From assembly GCA_047495785.1 (NCBI GenBank), contig JBLDXI010000064.1:620001-684000 (forward strand): a stretch of DNA of 64,000 nucleotides, given 5' to 3'. The notes beneath the pieces were generated by a model. The model saw only the letters and a list, made by a program, of their open reading frames with translations. It made no database searches and was not told the origin of the DNA. The stretch comes from Lepidodermella squamata. Its lineage: Eukaryota > Gastrotricha. The translations under genes and the position numbers were made by a program. Below, piece by piece: positions 11,416 through 22,829 of this stretch (position 1 is the first letter of the stretch; the number at the start of each line of letters is the position of its first letter).

Positions 11416-14275
11416 ATGTCGGCTAAAGGAACATTGGATAGCCTTTGGGGTGGAACCAAAAGGCACCAGTCGACGCCGGGCACTGATAACTCTGAAGTTC
11501 CTACTGAGATAAAACGGCCGAAGTCTCAAGCTGCGAATAACTCAGAGCGTTTAAATGTTGTAGTCTCGAACGAAGTTTTCGAAATAGCTGATAGCGGTGA
11601 GGCTGATCGTCGGAAGTCGGCTCTCGAGAAGCTAATAGCAGCGACTGCTGGGAAGCGCGATTCACATCCGCCTGCTTTCCCCTCGAACGAACTTTTTCAG
11701 TCTTGGCTTTCAAAGCAAAGCAGTGGCGAGTATCAAGCTATTTACTGCCGCAAGACCGCTACGGATCGAGATGGAAAACTATTTGAGCCGCGTCTATTCT
11801 GCGCTCTTTGTCAAATGGGTGATTAATTTTTAAACCTTCATCACTTGATATTTCAATTTCAATTCAATCATTTTAATTAAATTTTAATCAAAAATTAAAT
11901 TTGTTTGCTTTGATTTATATTTGATTGAAATTTTGAATAATTTCAATTTTATTTTTAATTGAATAAATTGTTTTTAAATTAAATTAAATTAAATTAATTT
12001 ATAAATTTAATTTCAAATAGAATTTTGAGCTTTGAAATTTGAATTTTGAATTTTGAAGTCGACTTAAAATAGAGATTAAAATTTAATTGAATATTTATTT
12101 CATGTAAAAGTCATGTTAGATTTTTTACTTTCAAATTTCAAATTTTTCACAGGAAAAATTCCAAATTTTTTATAATTTTGATTTTGATTTTTTTTATTCA
12201 GGTTTCGATTTACCCAAAAATGTTAGGTATTCTCCTGCTTACGTAGCTGATGGTGCTACCTGTCATCAGGACCGTAGTTCTATTTGGGATAAATTGAAAG
12301 AGCATGTGAAAAGTCAAGCGCACCAAATCTCTTGGAGCAAATTGCTTGAAAAACAGGGTAATAAAATCGGCGAGTCCCTTGATAATGCGAAGAAAATTGA
12401 AGAGGAACGATTTGATCGAGTGGCTGGTAAAACCATCGTTGTTTTTAATTCTGCCTATTTCGAGGCAAAGGAGCGTATTGCTTTTGAAAAGCACAACAAT
12501 TTGTTACTTTTGCAAAAGAAAAATGGCATCAAAGTGGGACGCAAACACGCTTCCAAATGGTCAGCGAAAGAAATTCAAGTAATCTGATTTTGGTTTTTTC
12601 TAAATTTAAATCCAAAAATTCCTATTAATTTGTCAGGTTTTCATTGGGAAAAAAAGGCGTGATCTAGTGAATTACATTGTCGAAAAATCCCTGAATATAT
12701 CGGCAATGCTGGATGAATCTACGACTGTTTCGAAGAAGGCAGTTTTAATCGTTTATCTTCGATTTGCTCCAAGGAACAAAGCTATCACGATGTACTTCTC
12801 CCTACTTGAGTTGAAAAAAGCTGACGCGGTCACCATTTGCGAAGTCCTTGAAAAAGCTTTGAAGGACAACGGATTTACTGAGCAATTTCTCAAAGCCCAC
12901 TGGATAGGATTGGCTGTCGACGGCGCTAGCGTTATGATGGGAGTGATTGGAGGTGTCGGTAATTTTAAATCTACTTATTCTGGATCAAAACTCATCTTAA
13001 TTTGCAATGAGGTAAAATTTTGAAAAGAATTTACGGTCTGCTCTGGATTTTTCATTGCCTGGCACATCGTCTTGAGCTAGCTGTCCGTGATGCTATTAAA
13101 GATAATACTTCGGTGAAAGCTTTCATCTCTTTCGCCAATGCTATTTATCGTTTCTACAGCCCGTCCCCAGCTCGAATTCAGCAGCTGAAAGAAATCGCCG
13201 AGGATTTCGGAGTTGTCGTGAAGACAATGCAGAGGCTTCTCGATGTGAGGTGGGCATATTCATCTTATGCATCACTGAATGCTCTACAGTGCAACCTCCC
13301 TGCGCTGCATGCTCATTTTCTCGATCTTAAAAAGGCTGCTAAATCGGCCAAAGAAAAAGAGCAGGCCGAAGAGCTATCTTCTCTACTTGAAGCCATGTCA
13401 GACTTCCATACAATAAGTCAATTGTGCTTAGTCCATGACCTCCTTAGGGAGCTCATGGTGCTCAGCAAAAAACTGCAGGCTACTTCAACTTCTGCGGTGA
13501 ACGTTTGGCCTATGATCAAGGATACCAAAAAGCGTATCAAAAGGTTTAAAAATCATAATGGTCCGAGCGTCACTCTCCTCTTGGAAGAGCTGGAGGAAAC
13601 AGGTGAAAGCTACAAATCTATCGTGTTGAAAAATTTTTCCCCAACCGATCTCGAGGTTTTCGAGCGTAGGCGAGACAGGCTAGTTGACAGCGTTGCTGAC
13701 GCCATGAAGCAGCGTTTTCAGTCTAGCAAAACTTTCCTGAAACATGCTAGCAAGCTCTTGCCTGAAAGTTGGCCTAAGGATGAAGATGAGCTGGATACTC
13801 ACGGTGAGTGCGATGTTTTATATCTTGCTAGCTTTTTCGGCTGGAAGACCGACGAAAGTGCCATACTCAGAGATCTGAGCTCATGGAAGCGCACTCGAGT
13901 TGAGCCAGAAACTGGTCATTTGAGGACACTGCTCAATGATCTTAATGTTTTGCCCGTGGCTACGGCGGACTGTGAGCGTGGTTTTTCAGAGCTGAACGAA
14001 ACCAACACCGACAAAAGAAACCAGCTTGATGTTGAAACTACCTCCGGTAAAACTGTATATTTATGTCCCTTCTCTAGATTTTATTGCTCTTTCTTCAAGA
14101 ACTCATGTTCATAAGCCTCAACGGTCCAGAACTCGCCAGCTTTGAAGCGAAGCCATTTGCGAAAGCTTGGTTCTTGGCTGGTCACGCAGGAAGCTCCGGG
14201 GAGCTGCCAGTCGAGCGGAGTAACCTTACCGAGAAAGAGCAGTTCGCCATTGAACTATGGGGTGATAAAAATTAA
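11416..14275 (+). CDS. hAT transposase, full length
   Basis: Five exons, 11416-11818, 12202-12578, 12637-12958, 13012-14046 and 14100-14275, join into an open frame of 770 residues. Four joints were checked against the related copy at 31.5-33.2 kb or against the conserved C-terminal hAT motif. The N-terminal region has a zinc-binding pattern (C-A-L-C ... H-V-K-S-Q-A-H). The RNase-H-like core carries MLDEST and LAVDGASVM, which supply the two Asp of the DDE site. The C-terminal dimerisation region has ADCERGFSELN, supplying the Glu, and LMFISLNGP. The enzyme should excise and reinsert the element in the nucleus. The first intron (11,819-12,201) is extremely AT-rich. All hallmark motifs are present, so activity is plausible but unproven. 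Confidence 0.9.
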
Positions 14276-14447
14276 TCGAAGAACAGAATCAATGACGAGA
14301 GTTGAAAATGTGAACGATATTTTCGTTTGAATAAAAGGATGTAACAGCTTGTGAGACATTAATGCGAGCGTGCGCAGCACGCGAGCGCAATTTTTTTTAG
14401 ATGAACTCGCTATCCCCGTCTCATCGAAAAGTCCATCTTCGACACTG

Positions 14448-14847
14448 CATCCGAGTTCCACATGGATCACGAATCACGCACTATATCCACAGACCCTGCA
14501 ATTAGTTCAGACCCTGAAATTTAATCAAGTGTACGCGCGATTAAGTTTGCAGCTCACATTGGCTGATTGACCTAAATTCAATTACAGCAACAACACAACT
14601 TGCCTGAATCGGTAAGAAATTGTCGAGCGATTAACGAGAAGTCCTAGATCCGGTGATAACGCGTCTATGTATGGCTGTTGGCAAGCGGTAACTCTGTCAG
14701 GTGTCGTATCAGCCTGGACTTTCAGACGCCTGTCACTTCTCATCAGCATCGGCAACATCAGAGGGCAAAAAATCGCCAGCACGTGTCGGTTTTATTTAAT
14801 AAAGAGGTCGGGTTTGATTCTAATATACCTCAGTCGGGCGAAAAATA
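14448..14847. other. Right flank of hAT-1 and upstream region of small secreted gene A
   Basis: Begins with the right target duplication CATCCGAG. The rest is 5' flank for the gene starting at 14,848. No coding exon is seen. Confidence 0.5.
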
Positions 14848-15211
14848 ATGGCGAAAATATTATTCTTCAGTTGTGTATTCATCGCGAGCCTAATAACAGT
14901 CTTCACAACAGCATCAGCTGCCGAAAACACGGCGAAAGGTATGTTCAATAACAGGAAATGCATCGGATGTGATTCACGTTTTAGCTATCAACTTTTCAGT
15001 TAAATACCAACGTATCATCTCGGCGATATCTGCACTCTTCATCCGCTATCGCATGCATTTGCTCGACAGGTGCTTCGAACGCTACGGAGGTGCAGCCGCC
15101 AGGGCCATTCCGTTGTTTACCCGGCTGTGCTATCGCGACGCCAACCAGCACCTGCTGCAGACTTCCGCCGCAATTCGAGCCGATAAAAGCGCGCCTCATT
15201 CTTCTTCTTAG
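14848..15211 (+). CDS. Small secreted protein A (RCFE family)
   Basis: Exons 14848-14938 and 15000-15211 give a 100-residue protein. The first exon encodes a signal peptide of about 25 residues ending TASA. The second encodes a mostly helical region with the pattern R-C-F-E-x-x-G-G-x-x-A-R-A-x-x-x-F-x-R-x-C, which is also found in the next gene. Only two cysteines remain in the mature part, suggesting one disulphide. AATAAA at 15,273-15,278 is a likely polyadenylation signal. I do not recognise the family; it may be lineage-specific. Confidence 0.75.
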
Positions 15212-15351
15212 AATTGGACTGTTTTTTGTGTACTAACTACTCATTTTTTGCGACGTTCGTGGGAAATTTGAGAATAAAACACAACAGCTTATAAAGGCGT
15301 TTTTTCAATGGGCTATTTTGTATTTTCCATATTTTCACTTTCTAGAAAAAG

Positions 15352-15767
15352 ATGCCTCGAGTTTTGGCTACTCTTCTCGCTATCGCCTTGCTTTTCGGTC
15401 TGGCTGCTTGCGGCTCTGAGGACAACAATTCAACCACATCTTCTAAAGATGTCAAGCTCAACTACAGCAAAATCAGTGAGTTTTCGAATCATTCCTGCCT
15501 CAATTTTTCTATGATTGCCTATTCATAGAGAACGATTTTCAACGGTTGTGGAAGCAGGAATTGCAGCGTAAATCTAGCGAGCAGATATTGCAGAACCTGC
15601 TCTCAACGCTGGCGACTGCGTTGGAGAAACGCGAGCGTGAAAAAGCCACGGAGCGGTGCTTCGAGCAGCTGGGCGGCGAGCAGGCGAGAGCTGTTGTGCT
15701 GTTTCAACGCATTTGCGCCCATGGTGAAATTGCTGTTGATCGACGGGCGCCGTTCTCGCGTAATTGA
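15352..15767 (+). CDS. Small secreted protein B (RCFE family)
   Basis: Exons 15352-15475 and 15529-15767 give a 120-residue protein and share a phase-1 intron position with gene A. The N-terminus is a signal peptide (about 20 residues, ending LAACG). A Ser/Thr/Asn-rich linker follows, then a charged helical segment with the R-C-F-E...G-G...A-R-A...F-x-R-x-C pattern of gene A. The two are tandem paralogs separated by 140 bases. The LAAC sequence looks like a bacterial lipobox, but the introns make a bacterial lipoprotein implausible. AATAAA is at 15,840-15,845. Function unknown. Confidence 0.75.
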
Positions 15768-15845
15768 GACCGAGTTTCATAGACAATCATTTCAATTTGC
15801 GATCGAGTCATTCTAAAACTGTCGTCGACGACCTCTCATAATAAA

Positions 15846-16584
15846 CTGACATTTTTCTGGCTTTTAGCCTATAAAAGAGATGAGCTATTTCCACTAGATA
15901 ATTTCGGGAGAATTTTAGGGATTTTATCGCAAATCTGAAATGTTACAATAGGCAATAGGCAGCACAGAAGGTCTCCTGGGATTTTCTCCAACTGGTTTTT
16001 GACCTACCTTAAAACTTTTACGAAATCTCACACCTCAGTCATTTTGAATGCGCAACGCTTCGTTAGTAACGGTGGATTGTCTTCGTCCTAACAAAGATAG
16101 ACGCTCTTATTAACAGCTGCCCATTATAGCTTGTTTGTTACTACTTTGAAGAAAAACCGACGTGGTTAAATTATCAGCACTCTATAATCTCAGAGTTTGT
16201 CTGAAAGTTTTCGATGAGAGGGGGAGTCGCCACTTCATCTAGCCTATTAGCCGTGGTTATTTTAGTTTAATTGCTTTGTTGACTGTACAAATTCCGATTA
16301 TGAAACTGCGGTTATATTTAGCGGCCGCAGCGGAATATCTGGCGGAAGCAAAAAATTGCGGTAATGTTTTCAATCAGCCTCCAATACGCTCTAATTGAGA
16401 TAAAAACACTGTCATCTCGCCTGCCTGTCTTTAGGATAGGAAGGTTTAGGTGGGTTCAGGGTCGCTGCTCGTTGTTCTCGTAGGCTCTGTAAAACGATCA
16501 TCAGAGCTCGGAAAATTTTTGACATTCGCTTTGACGAAAAAATTAAGTGAAATAAGAAATCAGGTAAAAAGTAAAACAGAAATG
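15846..16584. other. Intergenic, no feature seen
   Basis: No coding signal, RNA gene or clear repeat was found in this stretch downstream of the small secreted pair. Confidence 0.45.
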
Positions 16585-16889
16585 ATCATTGTGTTTGAGG
16601 TTGTAAGTTGAAAAAAATCCGCACGCTGATTGGTCAGTTGGCTCGTATCCATGACTCCGCCTTGCTACTTGATCGTGCAATCTATATAATTTGTGGCTTT
16701 TATTATTTTTATGAAGGCCGTATCGTAGCACGCGTTTCCAACAAATGCGTAAAACCATTCATAAAAAGATATTTTTTGCAAACATTTTATGGATGGCACG
16801 ATCAAGTAGCAAGGCGGAGTCATGGATACGAGCCAACTGACCAATCAGCGTGCGGATTTTTTTCAACCTACAACCTCAAACACAATGAT
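16585..16889. mobile_element. Fold-back inverted-repeat element
   Basis: Two arms of 94 bases (16,585-16,678 and 16,796-16,889) are near-perfect reverse complements, with one clear mismatch near AGTTG/GGTTG. They surround a 117-base AT-rich centre. The arms contain GCACGCTGATTGGTCAGTTG. This is typical of a fold-back or MITE-type element and would form a long hairpin in RNA. A diverged single arm seems to be present at about 28,375-28,470. Confidence 0.88.
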
Positions 16890-17019
16890 GATTAAGGTTG
16901 AGTTGCTATTTCTATATATATCATAAGAATCAAGTTAAATCGAGTGTGGACGGTGGACAACGGAAATATTGATGAATTGATCGAGAAATGGCCGGAATCT
17001 TTTAACTTAGGAACATCTC

Positions 17020-17160
17020 AGATGATATCGAATTTTCGAGCCAATCAACAACTCGACACTCGAATTTAGGCAGTGCATCCTTCCTTTCGCGACGGCGCTT
17101 GCTCGCCAATTTCAACATCTGCACCACCTCGGCTTTTGCCTCGGCGATTTAACTCACGCC
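17020..17160 (-). pseudogene. Fragment of an NHL-repeat gene paralog
   Basis: Read on the minus strand, this stretch encodes E-A-K-...-A-L-P-K-F-E-C-R-V-V-D-W-L-E-N-S. It closely matches the charged linker and last-repeat junction of the RING-TRAF-NHL gene at about 35,915-36,005 (EAKVKDRLKKRP...ALPKFEYRVVDWLENS). No surrounding exons of that gene are found, so it is most likely a broken duplicate or a captured fragment. Confidence 0.7.
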
Positions 17161-18815
17161 CACGTCTCAGCTTTCTTCCACCTCTATCATCCATAAGGAA
17201 TTCAAGCAGTGCCTGTGCTTGAATCCTTAATATTCGCCACTTCAATCGCCGACTCGGGGGAGTGTTCTTTCAAGTAATTCCAGCAGCCAACAAGGGTGGG
17301 CCTTCCGCTACCTGGAGCGAGCCGCCTCACAGCGAATTCCTCACGGACTACCGATCCCTTTTTTCGTTGCCTTGGAATCTTCCGTCTGCCGACTTGGATC
17401 AGCACTGAGTCGCATGGTCAGCCATTTCGATAACTCCGAACTGTGACACCAGACGTAGATGCGTTCGTCCTTCGTCCGGACATTCGAATCCATTCTAAAG
17501 ATAAATATTCTGTAGAGCACTCTAAAAATAACTCACCCAAATACGACCGTGCTGCTGAGCAAATATATTTGAAACAGATTATTGATCCTAATGGCATGAT
17601 TGCATGGACCACTTCATTAATACTTGAACTGCCGAAAATAGACTGCGAGATCGATATTTGAATCTAAATCCTGGGACTGTCAAAAGCCGTTTGGGTCAGC
17701 GATACGTCGTAGGGCAAAATCTAGGCCATGACCCAGCGGTTTAGGGTTTGAGGCTAACGACTTCGAGGAACGCACAGAAATCAACTTGCAAAAATAGTGA
17801 AATTTCGATTGTTGCGCTATAATCTATAATAAATTATCCAGACGCCATAACATGGGTCCAATAATTAGGTCCAATTCTTGGGTCTGGTTTTTGCTCTAAT
17901 CCAAAATTTCGAATTGAGTCACGTGGTTTCATCAGCATTCCTTCGGCATCACTCTGCATCATTGATTTAGGCAATTTCGCCAACTGGCTCAACGTCCTCT
18001 GCATCAGAGACGACATGCTCCAGAAGCTCAATGGAAGCTTTTTCATTCACAAATAGCTTTTTGCGCTCACGGAAACTTTGTAGGAGGCAGTTATCAATTG
18101 TGATAACCTGCCCCAAGATTTTCACGAGTCCATTTTGAGCGCCGAAAACAACGACGCCTATCATCTTCTTATCATCGCGCAAAAAAATCGATCGGGTTGC
18201 TCTACAGAACCAGTGTTGTATCCCCACTTTCTTTTCCACGAGTTTTTATGGTTGCATGCCGCGGCTTGGCAGCTCTACACGACCTACGATTTAGTGTAAG
18301 TTCGTACCGGAAAATTCATATCGTGATTCTAATCCTCGCATTGTATTGGGTATGAAAAAATCACTAAAAATGTTATGAAAAGATAACCACTTTTGGTACG
18401 AAATGACAGCGGTACGAAATTGCGGGTACGAAGTTACACTTTACCGACCTACGACGGCGGGAGTTCCGTATTCTCTAATATTAACATCACATGCCTACGG
18501 TGGACGAAAAATAAAACTGATTCATTTTGGTCATATTTGGTCATTCATTCATTAACAATATTAAGATTTTGTTATCTTCGGACCCTTATGAAATATCTCG
18601 TATGACTTTCAAGTGTAAGTGTTAACTTTTGTCGCCCTGTCAATTTTAGGAGTTCACCGCCAACTGTCAAAAGTCAAAAGCCGCTAAGCTGAAGGAAGTA
18701 ATTACACGCTGCAGTAGCCACATAGCAGTTGACATCGTGGAGAACAAGGCGGTTTTTTGCATTTTCACGAAACTATCGTTGGCTGCAAGACGAATTTCGG
18801 GAACGATTTTCTTGA
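17161..18815. other. Intergenic with unrecognised short frames
   Basis: Two minus-strand frames at 18,239-17,967 and 18,046-17,834 overlap as though separated by a frameshift. Together they look like a decayed coding fragment, without a recognisable domain. A plus-strand frame at 17,443-17,661 is also unrecognised. Nothing here can be called a gene with confidence. Confidence 0.35.
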
Positions 18816-18963
18816 ACTCTAGATGCTGCTAAATCGACAGAGAACACTTATTCGTAATTGAGAGTGAATAAAGAGAATAAATAATTGTATTTTGCACTTG
18901 GATAACATTCGAGAAAAAGTAAATTTGTTGAATCAAAAATCCTTTTCCGTGATTCCGCTGGTT

Positions 18964-21500
18964 TCAACAATATAACGTTGATCGACTTGCTCCCCGCGAT
19001 CTCAGCAAATCAGCAACATCGACTTTCGTATTGCAAATTGCGATATCAAAAGCTGTGTTAAAGCCGAATAAACTTCTAGCATCCTTATTTGCTCTATCCA
19101 GCAACAGTCGAGCTACTTCGACTTGCCCGTAGTGAGCCGCAAACATCAGCGCTGTCCAGCCAAAGTCGGACGTGGCCTCGATGGCCGCCCCGCGATCCAG
19201 CAACAGTCGAGCTACTTCGACTGTCCCATTCGCAGCCGCATACATCAACGCTGTCATGCCACCGTTATTCTTGACCTCGATGGCAGCCCCGCGATCCAGC
19301 AACAGTAAAGCAACTTCATCTCGCCCATTTGCAGCTGCTATCATCAATGCCGTCAAGCCCTGTATAGTTTTAGCATCAATGGCAGCGTTGCGATCCAGCA
19401 ACAGTCGAGCTACTTCGGCTGTCCCATTCCAAGTCGAATACAGCAACGCCGTCCAGCCATCAGTATCCTTTGCCTCGATTAAAGCATTGCGATCCAACAA
19501 CAGTCGAACGACTTCGACTTGGCCATCCGCAGCCGCAACGATCAACGCCGTTTTGCCATTGTTATTCTTAGCCTCGATGGCAGCGTTGCGATCCAACAAC
19601 AGTCGAGCCAATTCGACGGTCCCATTCTGAGCCGCAAACATCAACGCCGTCCAGCCATTGTTATTCTTTGCTTCGATATAGGCCCCGCGATCCAGCAGCA
19701 GTCGAGCCAATTCGACGGTCCCATTCTGAGCCGCAAACATCAACGCCGTCCAGCCATTGTTATTCTTTGCTTCGATATAGGCCCCGCGATCCAGCAGCAG
19801 TCGAGCTACTTCGACTGTCTCACTATAAGCCGAAAACATCAACGCCGTCCAGCCATTGTTATTCTTTGCTTCGATATAGGCCCCGCGATCCAGCAACAGT
19901 CGAACCACTTCGACTCGCCCATACTGAGCCGCATACATCAGCGCCGACCTGCCAATTTTGGACTTGGCCTCGATGGCGGCTTTCCGATCAAGCAGCAGTT
20001 GTACCATTTCGACACGCCCTTTTATTGCCGCAAAAATCAACGCAGTCCAGCCATTGCTATCCTTGGCCTCGATGGCAGCGTTGCGATCCAGCAACAGTCG
20101 AACTACTTCGACTTTCCCATACTCAGCCGCATACATCAACGCCGTCAAGCCATCGCTATCCTTGGCCTCGATGGCAGCGTTGCGATCCAGCAACAGTCGA
20201 ACTACTTCGACTTGCCCCTTCCCAGCCGCAATCATCAACGCCGTCCAGCCATCGTTATTCCTGGCCTCGATGGCACCGTTGCGATCCAGCAACAGTAAAG
20301 CAACTTCATCTCGCCCATTTGCAGCTGCTATCATCAATGCCGTCAAGCCATCACTATTCTTTGCCTCGATGGAAGCCCCCTGATCCAACAACAGTTGAGC
20401 TAATTCGACTTGCCCATTCTTAGCCGCAATCATCAACACTGTCCAGCCAGAGTTATCCTCCCTGTCATTCACATTAGCTCCACGTTCAATGAAAAGCTGA
20501 ACAATTTGCAGTCGCTGGTCTGATTGGCTCCGATTGCACAATACACTGTGCAGCAGGGTGCCATTTGTCATAGTCAAACCACCACAGTCAATCGTCTTTT
20601 CGTTGCGCCAGTTCGGGTCGAATTTGCCGCCAGGGGATTCGTCGATCTCCGCAACGAGTTGCCGCACCTGCGCCACGTCGCCCGCCTTGGCTGTTGCATT
20701 CCACAACTGATCGTAAAGTTCACGAATCTATATGTCATAAACAAAAATTGGGTTTCTATTAGGATCGAATATTTGAGATGAAATTGAAGCTGAAGCTGAA
20801 ACGGAGGATGATCCTGTTGATCGCCTACCTCTTGGCTTGCACTTTCGCAATATTTCAGTTTCCCCTATATAATTATGATTTTTCTTCGCCAATAAGTAGT
20901 TCTATCCAGGGCTCAGACAGTTGTTGTGGTAATTATCGCAAAAAAAGCATTTCTTCTCGAATCAAGCTATCAATATTATTATTGACGTTATTAATTTTAC
21001 CTCGAATCAAGGCATCGAGTAATTTGGTAACAGTAAAAGATGATAGACATTTCACGATAGCTCATGAGCGTGACGTCGACATTTCACGATAGACGTCTCC
21101 CTGAACCCTGAACGTAATCGTAATAAGGAAACACTCGAGCATCCGAGAGACAGTGGAGTTGCGAGATCAGTGATCCGACTAGGTCTGAGCGCTGAGGGGG
21201 TACGCAAAAAGTGATTAAATACATCTCGGTCGCAAACTTTGTTCGCTCCCATTGGCAGCTTATCTCTATATTTACTACTAAAACTAAAGGCCGCACACAA
21301 ATAAACGCCGCAGAAAACATCCTGTTTGTGTTGAATATCAGTAATATTAAATTTAAACAAACCAGCCATGAGTAGTTGTTCGGTCCTGCTGGATCCACAG
21401 CTATGGGGTTCACATAATCGCCTTCAGTTTTACCTTGAGCAGCAACCAATCCGGATGCCAGCCCAAGGAAACCGATTACGATTGCCAAGTAGAGACGCAT
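18964..21500 (-). CDS. Locus a: signal peptide plus about 16 ankyrin repeats
   Basis: Exon 1 is 21500-21363, 46 residues starting with a signal peptide (MRLYLAIVIGFLGLASGLVA). Exon 2 is 20727-18964, 588 codons. Both joints are phase 0, giving 633 residues. Exon 1 ends in a P-x-N-x-Y-S-W-L sequence that matches the start of the trypsin-like domain in locus c, although no protease exon remains. Exon 2 opens I-R-E-L-Y-D-Q-L-W-N-A-T and carries about 16 ankyrin repeats of 33 residues (G-W-T-A-L-M-x-A-A ... LLLDR-x-A-x-I-E-A-K), ending LLRSRGASRSTLYC. Several repeats are nearly identical in DNA. No ATG is found at the start of exon 2, so it needs an upstream exon. The 3' flank at 18,816-18,963 resembles that of locus b. 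Ankyrin repeats normally bind other proteins inside cells; export here is inferred from exon 1. Confidence 0.8.
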
Positions 21501-21760
21501 TTTGAAAATTAAACAAGAAAACTGAGCTTTCAAATAAGAATTTTCTCTTGCTCGGGTGTTACGTGCTACGTTTTTTTTCGTTCAAGTATTTTTATTATAT
21601 ATCAAGTCTGAAGTCGTGCCGTGTTTTTTTCTCCTTTTGTAATATTGATGAGTAACGCATGAGTAATAAATTATTCAGATCCTTTGTTTACAAATTCCCA
21701 CTCATATATCAAAAACATCCTGTTAGGATCAGTCGTTTCATTTTCATGACGGTGGCGATT
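21501..21760 (-). promoter_or_regulatory. Array promoter block, locus a
   Basis: On the minus strand, a TATATAATAAAAATACTTGAAC-like segment lies about 85-100 bases before the ATG. Further upstream is a conserved block containing, in plus orientation, GCATGAGTAATAAATTATTC (about 21,657-21,676). The same arrangement is found upstream of loci b, c, d and e and once more at 34.1-34.3 kb. Conservation together with a TATA-like element suggests a shared promoter and co-expression. Confidence 0.7.
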
Positions 21761-22382
21761 ATACTCAATCGTGATTGCGAAGAGGAGCGTAACAACCTCT
21801 CATTTGGTGTAAGGTGTAAGGTAGCTGTTGAGTTTCGAGGCGAAGAAACGGTGGCTAGCGGTCAACACCGATCAACAAGGTAATGAACGACAAAACCACG
21901 AGGGTTTCCCCACAGAATCCCTGTCCTTGTCATTGCAACCATCGTTTTCTCTCCAAATTGAATACAATTTACACCGTTTTCAGCCGAAATTTCGGAGAAT
22001 ATTATTGAGCGGAGAATATGGGCCTAAGGCTCATCAATAGTACAAATAGTAAGAATCTGCTGTTCATTGTTTTACAAAAAGTATTCATTGCTGTTAGGGT
22101 AGATTTGAGATTTTAAGGCTGTACTATATATTTGTTAGCTATGTTTCAGTTTTTTGCTTACATTTTGCTGGGTAATTTTACGATAATAACAGCTGCTAAC
22201 AAAGGCTAGATAAAACCTTCTTCGTGTGCGCGTAAACTTGCAGCTTTCTTTGAAGAGTATTTTTCCTATTATTCTAAGTTTTATTCGTGTTTATTTCTCT
22301 GTTTGTAAACAGGAAAATATAAAGGCTCGAGCACAGGGTGAACAGGCGCTTGTCAGTGACAGTGCGCAAGAGACGCTATTAC
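21761..22382. other. Intergenic
   Basis: Nothing supported here beyond the outer part of the promoter block of locus a. Confidence 0.4.
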
Positions 22383-22708
22383 AGGGTGTTTCATAAAAAA
22401 CTGTACGAGATGAGCCTTATATTAGCATGCATAGAAAATATAGGAAAAGTACTGCCGTTATCGATTTTCCATGCGCCATTTTATTTTTGCTGTGTCGCGG
22501 GGAGAAAAAAAGCGGCAAGAATGCGGCATTTCTACGGTGAAAACGTGGCATCTTACGGTGTGTTTACGGTGAATTCACGGTTAACCTGCGGTCAATTTCT
22601 GTGATATTTAGCCTAAAATATCCTCGAGGATAAAGATTAGCGCAAAAAATCGATATCGCGCAGCAGCAGTACATTTTTATAGGAGTTCGGTTTTTTATGA
22701 AACACCCT
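22383..22708. mobile_element. MITE with 19-bp terminal inverted repeats
   Basis: The 326-base element starts AGGGTGTTTCATAAAAAAC (22,383-22,401) and ends with its exact reverse complement (22,690-22,708). It has no coding capacity. The ends resemble the CAGGGTG-type ends of mariner-like MITEs. I could not define a clean target duplication. Confidence 0.78.
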
Positions 22709-22829
22709 CATCTTAGGCCGGATTTTGCGGAGTCAAAGTCCAACTACGTGTTGCTCTGATGGTCGATATGATAGCATCAATGGGATCAATGGGGCTTGGC
22801 AGCACGCGATTCTATCAATTGATTAACAT

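Larger units (their letters stand above)
10762..14447 (+). mobile_element. Complete hAT DNA transposon (hAT-1)
   Basis: The 3,686-base element is bounded by a 14-bp terminal inverted repeat, CAGTGTCGAAGATG at 10,762 and its reverse complement ending at 14,447. Perfect 8-bp direct repeats CATCCGAG (10,754-10,761 and 14,448-14,455) flank it. Eight-base duplications and CAGTG-type ends fit the hAT superfamily. Inside are a 40-bp subterminal tandem repeat and a five-exon transposase gene without stop or frameshift. Intact ends, duplication and gene together suggest a recent and possibly autonomous copy. A deleted relative with similar ends lies at 30,827-33,253. Confidence 0.93.

Noticed and set aside
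15352-15475. Lipoprotein signal (LAACG) suggesting a bacterial gene
   Set aside because: The gene has a GT-AG intron and a spliced paralog next to it, so it is eukaryotic; the lipobox resemblance is chance.
17834-18239. Two overlapping minus-strand frames as a gene
   Set aside because: They may be a decayed coding fragment, but no recognisable domain or splice model joins them.
19519-20423. Long plus-strand frames of up to 259 codons over the locus a ankyrin exon
   Set aside because: They are antisense readings of the 99-base ankyrin repeat. The same effect occurs at 29,259-29,873, 51,565-52,284 and 57,109-57,750. Their repetitive sequence follows only from the repeat on the other strand.
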